A stretch of DNA of 60,218 bases from Nitrosomonadaceae bacterium (GTDB lineage Bacteria; Pseudomonadota; Gammaproteobacteria; Burkholderiales; Nitrosomonadaceae). Positions 31,040-38,555 of this stretch are shown here, piece by piece. The translations under genes and the position numbers were made by a program. A model generated the notes under the pieces. It made no database searches. It saw nothing but the letters and a program-made list of their open reading frames with translations, and was not told the origin of the DNA. Positions within the stretch are counted from its first letter, which is position 1, and the number at the start of each line of letters is the position of its first letter. The stretch spans positions 10,159-70,376 of the forward strand of contig CAKKRD010000013.1 in NCBI GenBank assembly GCA_919902515.1, written 5' to 3'.

Positions 31040-31636
31040 ATGCAAAAACTCGTCATCGCCAGCAACAATCCCGGCAAGCTGCGGGAGATCGGTCATCTGC
31101 TGGAACCCCTCGGTATCGAAGTGTTGCCGCAGTCCGCATTCAACATCGCGGAAGCGGACGAACCGCATTGCACTTTCGTCGAGAACGCGCTGGCCAAAGC
31201 GCGCCATGCCAGCAAATGCTCCGGACTGCCTGCGCTGGCAGATGATTCCGGCATCTGCGTGGATGCCTTGCATGGCGAACCGGGCATCCATTCGGCGCGC
31301 TACGCGGGAGAGCCCAAGTCGGACGAACGCAACAATCAGAAACTGGTCGAAGCGCTGACCGACCAGTCCAACCGCAACGCCCATTATTACTGCGTGATCG
31401 TGCTGGTGCGCCACGCCGACGACCCGCAGCCGATCATCGCCGACGGCGCCTGGCGCGGTGAGATCATTCCACAGCCGCGCGGTAGCGGCGGTTTCGGCTA
31501 CGACCCATATTTCTATCTGCCGCAACTGGACAAAACCTCAGCGGAACTCCCGCTGGAACAGAAGAATCGAATCAGCCATCGCGGCCAGGCATTGGCGCGG
31601 CTGGTTGAAATGATCAGGCAGGAAACGGCCAAGTAA
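31040..31636 (+). CDS. rdgB: dITP/XTP pyrophosphatase (RdgB/HAM1 family)
   Basis: 198 residues from ATG 31040 (MQKLVIASNNPGKLREIGHL). An ATG at 31019 would add seven residues. Motifs: LADDSGICVDALHGEPGIHS then ARYAG, the substrate site FGYDPYFYLP and the C-terminal KNRISHRGQALARL. It hydrolyses non-canonical purine nucleoside triphosphates to protect DNA. The gene order rph-rdgB-hemW is common in proteobacteria. hemW follows after 47 bp. Confidence 0.95.
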   Translation: MQKLVIASNNPGKLREIGHLLEPLGIEVLPQSAFNIAEADEPHCTFVENALAKARHASKCSGLPALADDSGICVDALHGEPGIHSARYAGEPKSDERNNQKLVEALTDQSNRNAHYYCVIVLVRHADDPQPIIADGAWRGEIIPQPRGSGGFGYDPYFYLPQLDKTSAELPLEQKNRISHRGQALARLVEMIRQETAK

Positions 31637-31683
31637 CCGGATACGTTGCCTGCCGATTCACCGATTCGATTCTTAAATTCCTT

Positions 31684-32910
31684 ATGACCGCAGTCATCTC
31701 CCTCTCATCAATCCTTGGCTCGCAAGCGCCACGCCTGCAGGCACTGCCGCCGCTGAGCCTCTACATTCACCTGCCGTGGTGCGTGAAGAAATGTCCTTAT
31801 TGCGATTTCAATTCGCATGAAGCCCGCAGCAGCAACATGCCCGAGGAAGACTATGTCGCGGCGCTGATCCGCGATCTGGAAATGGCATTGCCGCAGATCT
31901 GGGGACGCAAGGTGGTCAGCGTATTTTTCGGCGGCGGCACGCCCAGCCTGTTCAGCGCCCGTTCGATCGACACGATCCTCACTGCGGTGCGGACCCTGCT
32001 GCCGCTGGAGCATCTGGCCGAAGTCACGCTGGAAGCCAATCCCGGCACGGTCGAAGCGCAGAAATTCGCCGACTTTCGCGCTGCCGGCATCAACCGCCTG
32101 TCGCTCGGTATCCAAAGCTTCAACCCCGGACATTTGCAAGCGCTGGGCCGCATCCACGACGGCGATGAAGCGCGGCGTGCGGTGGAAATCGCGCAGAAAA
32201 ATTTTGACAACGTGAATCTCGACCTGATGTATGCGTTGCCGAATAGCGCAACTGAGCAAACGCTGGATGAAGCGCGGCAAGACATCACCACAGCGGTGAG
32301 CTACGGCGTGCCGCATATTTCCGCTTACCACCTCACGCTGGAGCCGAATACCTTGTTCCACCGTTATCCGCCGTCGCTGCCCGACGACGATCTGGCGGCG
32401 GAAATGCAGGTGATGATCGAGCAGACGCTTGCGTACAGCGGCTACACCAATTACGAGACTTCGGCCTTCGCCCAGGCCGGACGCGAATCGCGCCACAATT
32501 TGAATTACTGGCTGTTCGGCGATTATCTTGGCATTGGCGCGGGCGCGCACAGCAAGATCAGTTTTGCCGACAAGATCGTGCGGCAGATGCGCTGCAAGCA
32601 GCCCAAGGAATATCTCGCCAGGACAGCAGATACGATGGATGCGCCGCTACAGGAACAGCATGAGGTGGGGCGCGATGAGCGCGGCTTCGAATTCATGATG
32701 AACGCGCTGCGCCTCACTGCCGGTTTTGCCACAGAAATGTTCCAGCAGCGCACCGGTCTGCCGATCACCGCGATCCAGCAACAACTCGACACAGCGGAGC
32801 AGCGTGGGCTGATCGTGCGCGATCACCAGCGCATCACGCCCACTCTCGCGGGGCGGCGCTTTCTGAACGATTTGCTGCAGATTTTTTTACCGGAGAAAAC
32901 TGGGGCATAA
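31684..32910 (+). CDS. hemW: Radical SAM haem chaperone HemW
   Basis: 408 residues. After an N-terminal extension of about 20 residues comes SLYIHLPWCVKKCPYCDFNS, giving the CxxxCxxC cluster motif in the HemW context (Phe after the third Cys). Then VFFGGGTPSLFS, EVTLEANPGTVE, INRLSLGIQSFNPGHLQALG and LDLMYALP. HemW resembles oxygen-independent coproporphyrinogen oxidase but binds haem and is thought to deliver it to respiratory proteins. The oxygen-dependent HemF in the same window handles the oxidase step. Confidence 0.93.
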   Translation: MTAVISLSSILGSQAPRLQALPPLSLYIHLPWCVKKCPYCDFNSHEARSSNMPEEDYVAALIRDLEMALPQIWGRKVVSVFFGGGTPSLFSARSIDTILTAVRTLLPLEHLAEVTLEANPGTVEAQKFADFRAAGINRLSLGIQSFNPGHLQALGRIHDGDEARRAVEIAQKNFDNVNLDLMYALPNSATEQTLDEARQDITTAVSYGVPHISAYHLTLEPNTLFHRYPPSLPDDDLAAEMQVMIEQTLAYSGYTNYETSAFAQAGRESRHNLNYWLFGDYLGIGAGAHSKISFADKIVRQMRCKQPKEYLARTADTMDAPLQEQHEVGRDERGFEFMMNALRLTAGFATEMFQQRTGLPITAIQQQLDTAEQRGLIVRDHQRITPTLAGRRFLNDLLQIFLPEKTGA

Positions 32911-32923
32911 ACAGAATGCTGAC

Positions 32924-33595
32924 TTACCTTCTACGGAAGACCAAATCCCATACCCCATGCCCCAGCTTCAAACCGCGCTGCTCGAACTTGGTCGAGGGCC
33001 GGTATGCCGGGCACGGGGCATAATCCGCAGCGGTGTTGGCAAGCTGCGGTTCATCGCTCAGCACCTGCAGAATCTGCTGCGCATATTCTTCCCAATCGGT
33101 GGCCACATGCACATAGCCGCCATGCTTCAGCCGTTCGCTCAGCAGCGCGATGAATTGCGGCTGGATCAGGCGGCGCTTGTGGTGACGCGCCTTGGGCCAC
33201 GGGTCGGGGAAAAAAATATGCGCGCCGTCAAGACACTCGGGCGGCAGCATGCGCTGCAATACTTCCACCGCGTCATGCTGGATGATGCGCAGATTGCTCA
33301 AGCCGGATTCCTCGATCAGCTTCAGCAGGCTGCCCACGCCGGGCGTGTGCACATCGATGGCGAGATAGTCGTTCTGCGGATGCGCCTGGGCGATGGCCGC
33401 AGTGGTTTCACCCATGCCGAAACCGATCTCGAGAAATTTGGGCGCGCTCCTGCCAAAAACCTTATCCAGATCGAGCAGGTCGTCCGCAAACGGGATGCCG
33501 TACAGCGGCAGCAGGGTTTCGTGGGCGCGGCGCTGCGCGTTGGAGACGCGCCCCTGGCGGAGAACGAAACTGCGGATGGGGCGATGTTCTGACAT
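32924..33595 (-). CDS. trmB: tRNA (guanine-N7)-methyltransferase
   Basis: 223 residues from ATG 33595 ([20 protein letters not shown]), which excludes a non-conserved upstream extension into thiG. SAM site [29 protein letters not shown], and the catalytic [20 protein letters not shown]. It makes m7G46 in the tRNA variable loop. The C-terminus [17 protein letters not shown] is typical. It is 31 bp behind thiG on the same strand and convergent with hemW. Confidence 0.96.
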   Translation of the reverse strand: MSEHRPIRSFVLRQGRVSNAQRRAHETLLPLYGIPFADDLLDLDKVFGRSAPKFLEIGFGMGETTAAIAQAHPQNDYLAIDVHTPGVGSLLKLIEESGLSNLRIIQHDAVEVLQRMLPPECLDGAHIFFPDPWPKARHHKRRLIQPQFIALLSERLKHGGYVHVATDWEEYAQQILQVLSDEPQLANTAADYAPCPAYRPSTKFEQRGLKLGHGVWDLVFRRR

Positions 33596-33626
33596 GTGGG
33601 AGTAATAATCCGGCAGCAGCCCGGAA

Positions 33627-34430
33627 TCAGGTTGCCTGGTCTTTGCCGCTGCTGGCGATGACGCCGCTGACGGGCGAACTAGGACTCGCACTGTAGAGTT
33701 TCTTCGCCATGCGTCCGGCCAGGTAAGCCTCGCGCCCGGCCTCCACCGCTTTTCTCATGGCGGAAGCCATCAGTACCGGCTGTTGCGCAGCGGCAATGGC
33801 GGTGTTCATCAACACCCCATCGCAACCCAGCTCCATCGCGATGGCCGCATCCGAAGCCGTGCCCACGCCCGCATCCACCAGCACCGGCACCTTGGCATTG
33901 TCGATGATGATCTGCAAATTCCACGGATTCAGAATGCCCATGCCGGAACCGATCAGCGAAGCCAGCGGCATCACCGCGACGCAGCCGATCTCCTCCAATT
34001 GCCGCGCGAGAATCGGATCATCCGAGGTATAAACCATTACCTGAAAGTTTTCCTTCACCAGGATTTCCGCAGCCTTGAGCGTTTCCACCATGTTGGGGAA
34101 CAGCGTCTTCGGGTCGCCCAGCACTTCCAGCTTCACCAGGCTGTGACCGTCGAGCAGTTCACGTGCAAGCCGCAGCGTGCGCACCGCATCCTCGACCGTG
34201 TAGCAACCGGCGGTGTTGGGCAGCAGGGTGTACTGCGAAGGCGGCAGCACGTCCAGCAGGTTCGGCTCATCCGGATTCTGGCCGATGTTGGTGCGGCGGA
34301 TCGCTACCGTGATGATCTGCGCGCCGCTCGCGTCTATCGCCGCGCGCGTCTCGGCGAAATCCTTGTATTTGCCGGTGCCGACCAGCAGCCGCGAGGAATA
34401 GCTCTTGCCGGCGATGATGAGATTATCCAT
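33627..34430 (-). CDS. thiG: Thiazole synthase
   Basis: 267 residues. Begins [20 protein letters not shown], with [82 protein letters not shown] and [11 protein letters not shown]. The TIM-barrel enzyme forms the thiazole phosphate of thiamine from deoxyxylulose phosphate, dehydroglycine and ThiS thiocarboxylate. It is directly downstream of thiS (30 bp) and upstream of trmB. Confidence 0.96.
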   Translation of the reverse strand: MDNLIIAGKSYSSRLLVGTGKYKDFAETRAAIDASGAQIITVAIRRTNIGQNPDEPNLLDVLPPSQYTLLPNTAGCYTVEDAVRTLRLARELLDGHSLVKLEVLGDPKTLFPNMVETLKAAEILVKENFQVMVYTSDDPILARQLEEIGCVAVMPLASLIGSGMGILNPWNLQIIIDNAKVPVLVDAGVGTASDAAIAMELGCDGVLMNTAIAAAQQPVLMASAMRKAVEAGREAYLAGRMAKKLYSASPSSPVSGVIASSGKDQAT

Positions 34431-34460
34431 AAAATCCTGAATTGTTTTACTGCGAAAAAT

Positions 34461-34664
34461 CTAGCCGCCACCCACTGCCACCACGATTTCCAGCCGGTCA
34501 CCATCCGCCAGCACCTGCTCGCCGAACTGGCTGCGCGGAACGATTTCGCCGTTGCGCTCGACCGCGATGCGTTTGCCTTGCAACGCCATGTGTTCCAGCA
34601 ATTGCGTGACGTTCAGCGGGGTGTCGAAGTGCTGCGGCTGACCGTTGAGGGTGACTTGTATCAT
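34461..34664 (-). CDS. thiS: Sulfur carrier protein ThiS
   Basis: 67 residues from ATG 34664 (MIQVTLNGQPQHFDTPLNVT). A longer open frame upstream is non-coding promoter DNA. The ubiquitin-like fold ends in VVAVGGG with the terminal Gly-Gly that is adenylated and converted to a thiocarboxylate. It supplies sulfur to ThiG, encoded next. No TPP riboswitch is visible in the 70-bp leader. Confidence 0.93.
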   Translation of the reverse strand: MIQVTLNGQPQHFDTPLNVTQLLEHMALQGKRIAVERNGEIVPRSQFGEQVLADGDRLEIVVAVGGG

Positions 34665-34728
34665 TTCAGAATATGTCCGGAATCGGGCAAGCTTGCGGCG
34701 TCCGCATGATTTATCTATAAGGGTGCTG

Positions 34729-34757
34729 ATTCTACTTGCGTTGCCGGCATTACTCAA
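34729..34757 (-). promoter_or_regulatory. Predicted sigma-70 promoter of thiS-thiG-trmB
   Basis: On the minus strand, -35 TTGAGT (34752-34757) and -10 TAGAAT (34729-34734) are separated by exactly 17 bp. They lie within a 34-bp sequence (34733-34766) that is repeated in inverted orientation at 36093-36126 in front of tRNA-Gly, with one mismatch. The start would fall near 34722, about 58 bp before the thiS ATG. Confidence 0.6.
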
Positions 34758-34897
34758 TCGTTTGCCATTCGCAGTGGCACAGTAACCGTTGCGGTTAGCG
34801 CAAGGATTGAACCTTGACAGTGAAGGCATGAATAAGCGACATTGCCGCATGATAAATTTGTTTTCTATATTTGATTAGACCCGAAACAAACCTTTAT

Positions 34898-35518
34898 ATG
34901 GCAATTCAGAGGCTCTACAAGTATTTGTCTATAGAGACGCCAGACCATTGGACGTATCGGAGGCAACTGTTGACTGAGCGCCGCCTGTATTTCTCACACC
35001 CCTCGACATTTAACGATCCGCTGGACTGTAATTTATCAACTGCAGAGCCTTACAAGAGAATGCTGCGGGAGGTCCGAGTTTTCTGTATGTCTGGTGAAAA
35101 AAGGGATGATTTTCTCATGTTCGCACACTATGGAGATTCTCACCGAGGCTTTCGATTAACCTTTGAGATCGATACTGATGATAAAACATTGAATGAGATC
35201 GGAGTCCTTGGCCGTGGTAAGTATGTGACGTACAGTCAGTACCTACCAAGCTTTGATGAAAATGATATTCACAAAAGCCTTCTTACAAAAGCAGCATCGT
35301 GGTCGTACGAGGCTGAATATCGGATATTTTCTGTGAACCATGAAACTATGCATTACGACAAGGCCGCACTGGTCGAAATAGCCTTTGGATACCGATTTAA
35401 CCCAGACTTCGAACCAGTCATTCGTAATTGGATTACGTGCGGTGAGCATGAGAAAACCATATTCTTACGTGCTATTCCGTCAACTGATTTGATCGGCTTT
35501 GTTTATGTTAAGGTATAG
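34898..35518 (+). CDS. DUF2971 family protein (integron cassette gene 1)
   Basis: 206 residues from ATG 34898 (MAIQRLYKYLSIETPDHWTY). The N-terminal LYKYLS and LYFSHPSTFNDPLDCNL, the central DFLMFAHYGDSHRGFRLTFE and later WSYEAEYRIFSV are the recognisable blocks of DUF2971. This is a widespread family of unknown biochemistry, often found in mobile or defence-like contexts. The stop codon ends one base before the attC site, typical of compact cassettes. No strong ribosome site is seen, as is common for cassette genes. The function is unknown. Confidence 0.8.
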   Translation: MAIQRLYKYLSIETPDHWTYRRQLLTERRLYFSHPSTFNDPLDCNLSTAEPYKRMLREVRVFCMSGEKRDDFLMFAHYGDSHRGFRLTFEIDTDDKTLNEIGVLGRGKYVTYSQYLPSFDENDIHKSLLTKAASWSYEAEYRIFSVNHETMHYDKAALVEIAFGYRFNPDFEPVIRNWITCGEHEKTIFLRAIPSTDLIGFVYVKV

Positions 35519-35587
35519 GTCTAACAAACGGGTCGAGCTGGACGTGGTGCAGAACGCGCACCACGCCTCTCACCCGTGGCGTTAGCC
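35519..35587 (+). other. attC recombination site
   Basis: 69 bp from inverse core GTCTAAC (35519-35525) to core GTTAGCC (35581-35587). Inside, ACGGGT pairs with ACCCGT, and CGTGGTGC pairs with GCACCACG around a short AGAACGC centre. The bottom strand can therefore fold into the imperfect hairpin recognised by integron integrases. It joins cassette 1 to cassette 2. Confidence 0.8.
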
Positions 35588-35605
35588 CCTCAAGAAGGAG
35601 CGCAC

Positions 35606-35986
35606 ATGCGAGTGCCAAAAGGCGGAACAGACATGCACTGCCCATCGTGCAAGAAGATAACCACGTGCAAAGCCGTTCCCGCTGCGCAGGTCACATACGA
35701 CTCCAGTGACTATGGTCAGCGCAGGTACTACACAAAGCATTCCGACATTCAATTCTTTCAAAGAGGCCGGGAGTGCCTGTCGTGCGGCCACGAGTTTGTC
35801 TCTGCCGAGGTTGACCACGAGTTTCTCGAAGAACTCGTGGAACTCCGCGATGCGCTGAGTGCTATCAAAACTAATGCAGAAATGTATGTCAAAGAATCTG
35901 CTGCTGCCTCTACCTCACTTACCAAACTCAGTGAGTCTTTGGGTGTCCTGCGCGCGCTCAAAGTCTACAAGGGCTCGAAGGGCTAA
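35606..35986 (+). CDS. Small zinc-ribbon protein (integron cassette gene 2)
   Basis: 126 residues from ATG 35606, preceded by AAGGAG at a good distance. A GTG at 35576 lies inside the attC and is rejected. Two CxxC pairs (MHCPSCKKIT and RECLSCGHEF, about 43 residues apart) form a zinc ribbon like the N-terminal one of NrdR, but no ATP-cone follows. The C-terminal half is helical and probably coiled (HEFLEELVELRDALSAIKTN). The stop codon lies within the inverse core site GGCTAAC. No named family or function recognised. Confidence 0.7.
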   Translation: MRVPKGGTDMHCPSCKKITTCKAVPAAQVTYDSSDYGQRRYYTKHSDIQFFQRGRECLSCGHEFVSAEVDHEFLEELVELRDALSAIKTNAEMYVKESAAASTSLTKLSESLGVLRALKVYKGSKG

Positions 35987-36092
35987 CGGCATCATTAGCG
36001 GTCAGAAAAGCACTGCCTGTCCAGCTACCCATACCAGCAGTAAAGCCTGAAACACACCGCTGTCCCTCGCCTTATCCGAACTCGGAGCAATC

Positions 36093-36130
36093 GGCAAACG
36101 ATTGAGTAATCCCGGCAACGCAAGTAAAAT
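36093..36130 (+). promoter_or_regulatory. Predicted sigma-70 promoter of tRNA-Gly
   Basis: -35 TTGAGT (36102-36107), 17-bp spacer, -10 TAAAAT (36125-36130). A start near 36137 is only a few bases before the tRNA. The block 36093-36126 is the inverted copy, with one mismatch, of the promoter in front of thiS. The two therefore point away from each other with the cassettes between them. Confidence 0.65.
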
Positions 36131-36140
36131 CACGGCACCT

Positions 36141-36214
36141 GCGGGTGTAGCTCAATGGCAGAGCAGAAGCTTCCCAAGCTTACGACGAGGGTTCGATTCC
36201 CTTCACCCGCTCCA
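36141..36214 (+). tRNA. tRNA-Gly (anticodon CCC)
   Basis: 74 nt including an encoded CCA. The acceptor stem GCGGGTG pairs with CACCCGC, the D-loop segment is AGCTCAATGGCAGAGC, the anticodon loop TTCCCAA gives CCC, and the T-arm is GAGGGTTCGATTCCCTT. The anticodon stem has one weak outer pair. It reads GGG codons. Confidence 0.95.
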
Positions 36215-36252
36215 CTCTTATTCCGCTCAGTTATCCCGCTCAGCCGCCACGT

Positions 36253-37308
36253 GTGAACTTCGCCGCCAAACTGATCCGCTGGCAACAACTCCACGGCCGC
36301 CACCATCTTCCCTGGCAGAATACGCGCGATCCGTATGCTGTCTGGCTATCCGAGATCATGCTGCAGCAGACCCAGGTGACCACGGTCGTGCCTTATTACC
36401 TGCGGTTTCTGCAACGCTACCCCAATATCGGCAGCCTTGCGCTGGCGCCGCTCGACGAAGTGCTGGCGCTATGGAGCGGCCTCGGCTATTACGCACGCGG
36501 CAGAAATCTGCATCAGGCCGCGCAGTGGATCGTCAGTCATCACGACGGCAAATTTCCGCGTGAGGTAGCGGCAATCCAGCAACTCCCCGGCATCGGCCGC
36601 TCCACCGCCGCCGCCATCGCGGTATTCGCTTATGGCGAGCATTGCGCGATACTCGACGGCAACGTCAAGCGCGTTTTCGCGCGCTGCTTCGGTGTCGACG
36701 GCTATCCCGGAGAAAAAAAGACCGAGACCCTGCTGTGGCACAAAGCCGAGCAATTGCTGCCGAAAAAAACTCAGGGGCAGATCGAAGCCTACACCCAGGC
36801 GCTAATGGATCTGGGCGCGACCGTCTGCACCCGCAGCCAACCCCAGTGCGCTGCCTGTCCGCTGCAAGCGGACTGCATTGCGTTCAGGGAGCAGCGTGTG
36901 GACCAACTGCCCACCCCCAAGCCGCGCAAGCCGCTGCCGCAAAAAGAAACCGTGCTGCTGCTGTTGCTGCAGCACGGCGAGATATTGCTGGAAAAGCGCC
37001 CGCCCACGGGCATCTGGGGCGGACTGTGGTGCCTGCCGGAAATGCCGCTGGACGAAAATGCCGCCGCCTACTGCGCGCGGCAGTTCGGCCTGAAAGTGCA
37101 GCCGCTGCCGGAGCTGCCGCCGCTCGATCACAGCTTCACCCATTTCAAACTGCGCATCCATCCGCGGCCACTGCAAGTCATCTCGCATACTCCCGCTGCG
37201 AGGCAGAACGGGGCCATCTGGCTGGCATTCGAGGATGCGCTGGGAGCGGCTATTCCCACGCCGGTGCGAAAACTTCTGCTGCCCATTCACAATAAAGGGC
37301 GCCTCTAA
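36253..37308 (+). CDS. mutY: A/G-specific adenine DNA glycosylase
   Basis: 351 residues from GTG 36253. Removes adenine mispaired with 8-oxoguanine. Shown by LPWQNTRDPYAVWLSEIMLQ, the helix-hairpin-helix LPGIGRSTAAAIAVFAYG, the catalytic Asp in AILDGNVKRVFAR, the iron-sulfur cluster pattern C-x6-C-x2-C-x5-C (CTRSQPQCAACPLQADC) and a C-terminal NUDIX-like 8-oxoG-recognition domain (PPTGIWGGLWCLPE, SFTHFKLRIH). The last four codons and stop (GGG CGC CTC TAA region) coincide with the terminal repeat of a MITE, so the natural C-terminus has been replaced. A decayed copy of its 3' end lies 1 kb downstream. Confidence 0.95.
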   Translation: MNFAAKLIRWQQLHGRHHLPWQNTRDPYAVWLSEIMLQQTQVTTVVPYYLRFLQRYPNIGSLALAPLDEVLALWSGLGYYARGRNLHQAAQWIVSHHDGKFPREVAAIQQLPGIGRSTAAAIAVFAYGEHCAILDGNVKRVFARCFGVDGYPGEKKTETLLWHKAEQLLPKKTQGQIEAYTQALMDLGATVCTRSQPQCAACPLQADCIAFREQRVDQLPTPKPRKPLPQKETVLLLLLQHGEILLEKRPPTGIWGGLWCLPEMPLDENAAAYCARQFGLKVQPLPELPPLDHSFTHFKLRIHPRPLQVISHTPAARQNGAIWLAFEDALGAAIPTPVRKLLLPIHNKGRL

Positions 37309-37437
37309 AAATCCAGATTTCGTCACAATACTTCGTTGCTCACAAAAAATGCTTCCTTACATATCAGTCATATGCCGCGTCTACATTTTTTGCTCCCGCC
37401 TCGTCTTGTTTAGAACTTTGAATTTTTAGAAGCACCC
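37297..37437. repeat. 141-bp MITE overlapping the mutY stop codon
   Basis: The left terminus GGGCGCCTCTAAAAAT and the reverse complement of the right terminus, GGGTGCTTCTAAAAAT, differ at two of 16 positions. There is no coding capacity. The left terminus encodes the final residues and TAA of mutY. The interior contains further short inverted segments (ATTTTTTG and CAAAAAAT). Confidence 0.75.
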
Positions 37438-37459
37438 TAAAAACGCTGAGACACGGTGA

Positions 37460-37481
37460 GGGAGGGCTGGGTAGCCCTCCC
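37460..37481. terminator. Strong hairpin downstream of the aegerolysin-like gene
   Basis: GGGAGGGCT pairs perfectly with AGCCCTCCC around a GGGT loop. It lies 10 bp beyond the stop of the minus-strand gene at 37492. It lacks a clear T-run on either side, so it may stabilise the 3' end instead of acting as a strict intrinsic terminator. Confidence 0.5.
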
Positions 37482-37491
37482 TTGACAGCCT

Positions 37492-37962
37492 CTACTGCAG
37501 CCTCAGCTTCGTGTCGAGCAGGAGGATCCGTCCATTGCCCCCGCAATCCGAGGAGCCGCCGTTCCCCACGAAGTAGAAGTCGTACTTCAGGGAATCCGAA
37601 CTCTGAAGATTGCAGGTGTTCGTGGCCCCGATACCCCACGGCACGTCAAAACCGATCGTGATCCAGTTCGTCGAATCGTCACCAATCTGGTACTTCACGG
37701 TCCCCTCGGTGCCGCTCGCGGTGCCGCACACCCCCGATGCCTGGAAGGTAATGGCGCCGTTGGGGGGGATTGTCTTCGGCGGTTCCGTGTCCCACTTTCC
37801 CCACGCGAGCGGGTAGTCCTTGAGTGTCAGGGTCTGATCCAGATAATTCTTGACCTTCACGGATGCCTTCAAGTCGCAGTTGGCCTCGGCCGTTCCGACT
37901 AAACCAAAACCAACGCCGACCCCGAACACGAGTACGAGTACGAGTACTTTTAGCAGTCTCAT
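37492..37962 (-). CDS. Secreted aegerolysin-like protein
   Basis: 156 residues. A very strong AAGGAGATGAT site precedes the ATG. The signal peptide is hydrophobic (Leu/Val/Gly-rich) and probably cleaved after AEA near residue 27. The mature part is a beta-sandwich-like domain with LAWGKWDTEPPKTIPPNGAI, then SGTEGTVKYQIGDD, ITIGFDVPWGIGATNTC and DSLKYDFYF. The SGTEG and PWG blocks in this order are those of aegerolysins, small membrane-lipid-binding proteins that can pair with pore-formers. The assignment is by motif memory and should be treated as likely, not certain. No pore-forming partner is adjacent. Four Cys could form disulfides. Three CGAGTA hexamers lie in the signal-peptide DNA. Confidence 0.6.
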   Translation of the reverse strand: MRLLKVLVLVLVFGVGVGFGLVGTAEANCDLKASVKVKNYLDQTLTLKDYPLAWGKWDTEPPKTIPPNGAITFQASGVCGTASGTEGTVKYQIGDDSTNWITIGFDVPWGIGATNTCNLQSSDSLKYDFYFVGNGGSSDCGGNGRILLLDTKLRLQ

Positions 37963-37998
37963 ATCATCTCCTTATAATGATGGATAGAAATTCCAATG

Positions 37999-38032
37999 GG
38001 CTTAATCGCCCATTTGGCTTAATCGCCCATTT
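37999..38032. repeat. Exact 17-bp tandem duplication
   Basis: GGCTTAATCGCCCATTT occurs twice head to tail, upstream of the aegerolysin-like gene start on its promoter side. It may be a slippage product or a pair of operator-like sites. Confidence 0.6.
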
Positions 38033-38169
38033 CGACTAGGCAACATATTGACAATAGCCCAGGGTAAATCGTTGTCAAGGGATGTGAATCCGGACACTTG
38101 ATTTCGAGGGGTCATGTGCGAAAACTCGAGGTGCACGGAGGTGCAAACAGGCACTGGAATGTGGCTGAT

Positions 38170-38300
38170 TCGCTCGCTCGGCAAATCGTCTTGCACACCC
38201 CGCTGCAAGACCGAACAGAGCAATCTGGCTCGCATTTGAGGATGCGCTGGGGCGGCCATTCCTGCGCCGGTGCGGTAACTTCTGCTGCCAATGCGCAATA
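38170..38300 (+). pseudogene. Decayed duplicate of the mutY 3' end
   Basis: Bases 38196-38300 align with 37188-37295 of mutY at roughly 80 percent. Examples are CTGGCTCGCATTTGAGGATG versus CTGGCTGGCATTCGAGGATG, followed by GCGCCGGTGCG and AACTTCTGCTGCC in both. Translation gives AIWLAFEDALG as in MutY, then a one-base deletion shifts the frame. Weaker similarity may extend back to about 38110 (HVRKLEVH against HFKLRIH). It continues directly into a copy of the fau upstream region. Confidence 0.75.
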
Positions 38301-38360
38301 AAAACGCTAAGGACGTTGGTTGCGACTGCTAGCCGCGTTGTTCTCGTTTCCACTGCAAAC

Positions 38361-38519
38361 TGGAATAATGCAGAGTAGTTAACTGTGAATATCCCTGCTA
38401 TCCTCGAAACTCAGGGAACCTCAGTATCGTTCCCACACAGAGAGAGCCCGACAAAAATGGAAAGCTGGCAGGAATGGAAAAAATGTCAGTGCGTTGAATT
38501 GATGGCGCGCAGGGAAGCC
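38361..38519 (+). repeat. Direct repeat copy 1: fau promoter region and first codons
   Basis: Starts TGGAATAATGCAGAG and runs through a shared upstream region (ATATCCCTGCTATCCTCG, CAGTATCGTTCCCACACA) into ATGGAAA(G/A)CTGGCAGGAATGGA. Copy 2 is at 39577-39722. The copies are about 85 percent identical with one 10-bp difference. They flank the epimerase gene. Confidence 0.85.
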
Positions 38520-38555
38520 GCAGCCTCGCCTCGGGGTCGTCGGCTCGGCATATGA
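38457..38555 (+). pseudogene. Truncated fau leader ORF, overlapping the epimerase start
   Basis: 32 codons: MESWQEWKKCQCVELMARRE then AAASPRGRRLGI and stop. The first 20 residues mirror Fau (MENWQEWRKQQRAELMARRE). The frame then crosses into foreign sequence and ends in ATATGA. The TGA overlaps the ATG of the epimerase by the classic ATGA arrangement. It may therefore act as a translated leader that couples the downstream gene, not merely as debris. Confidence 0.65.

Larger units (their letters stand above)
34875..35990 (+). mobile_element. Two integron-type gene cassettes (no integrase in window)
   Basis: Cassette 1 begins with TTAGAC at 34875 and ends in an attC whose inverse core is GTCTAAC, the exact complement partner of that start. 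Cassette 2 begins with TTAGCC at 35582 and ends with inverse core GGCTAAC at 35981, again the exact partner. This circular-permutation match between the start and the inverse core of each cassette is the defining feature of integron cassettes. Each carries one short gene with little spacer. The base before cassette 1 is A rather than the expected G. The attC of cassette 2 is truncated, with only GGCTAAC, 8 bp, then TTAGCG. The coding DNA is more AT-rich than its surroundings. Confidence 0.75.

Noticed and set aside
34665..34735. TPP riboswitch in front of thiS
   Set aside because: The leader is too short and lacks the conserved CUGAGA and ACCUGA elements. A sigma-70 promoter fits better.
35576..35605. 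GTG start for the zinc-ribbon gene at 35576
   Set aside because: It lies inside the attC. The ATG at 35606 has AAGGAG directly before it.
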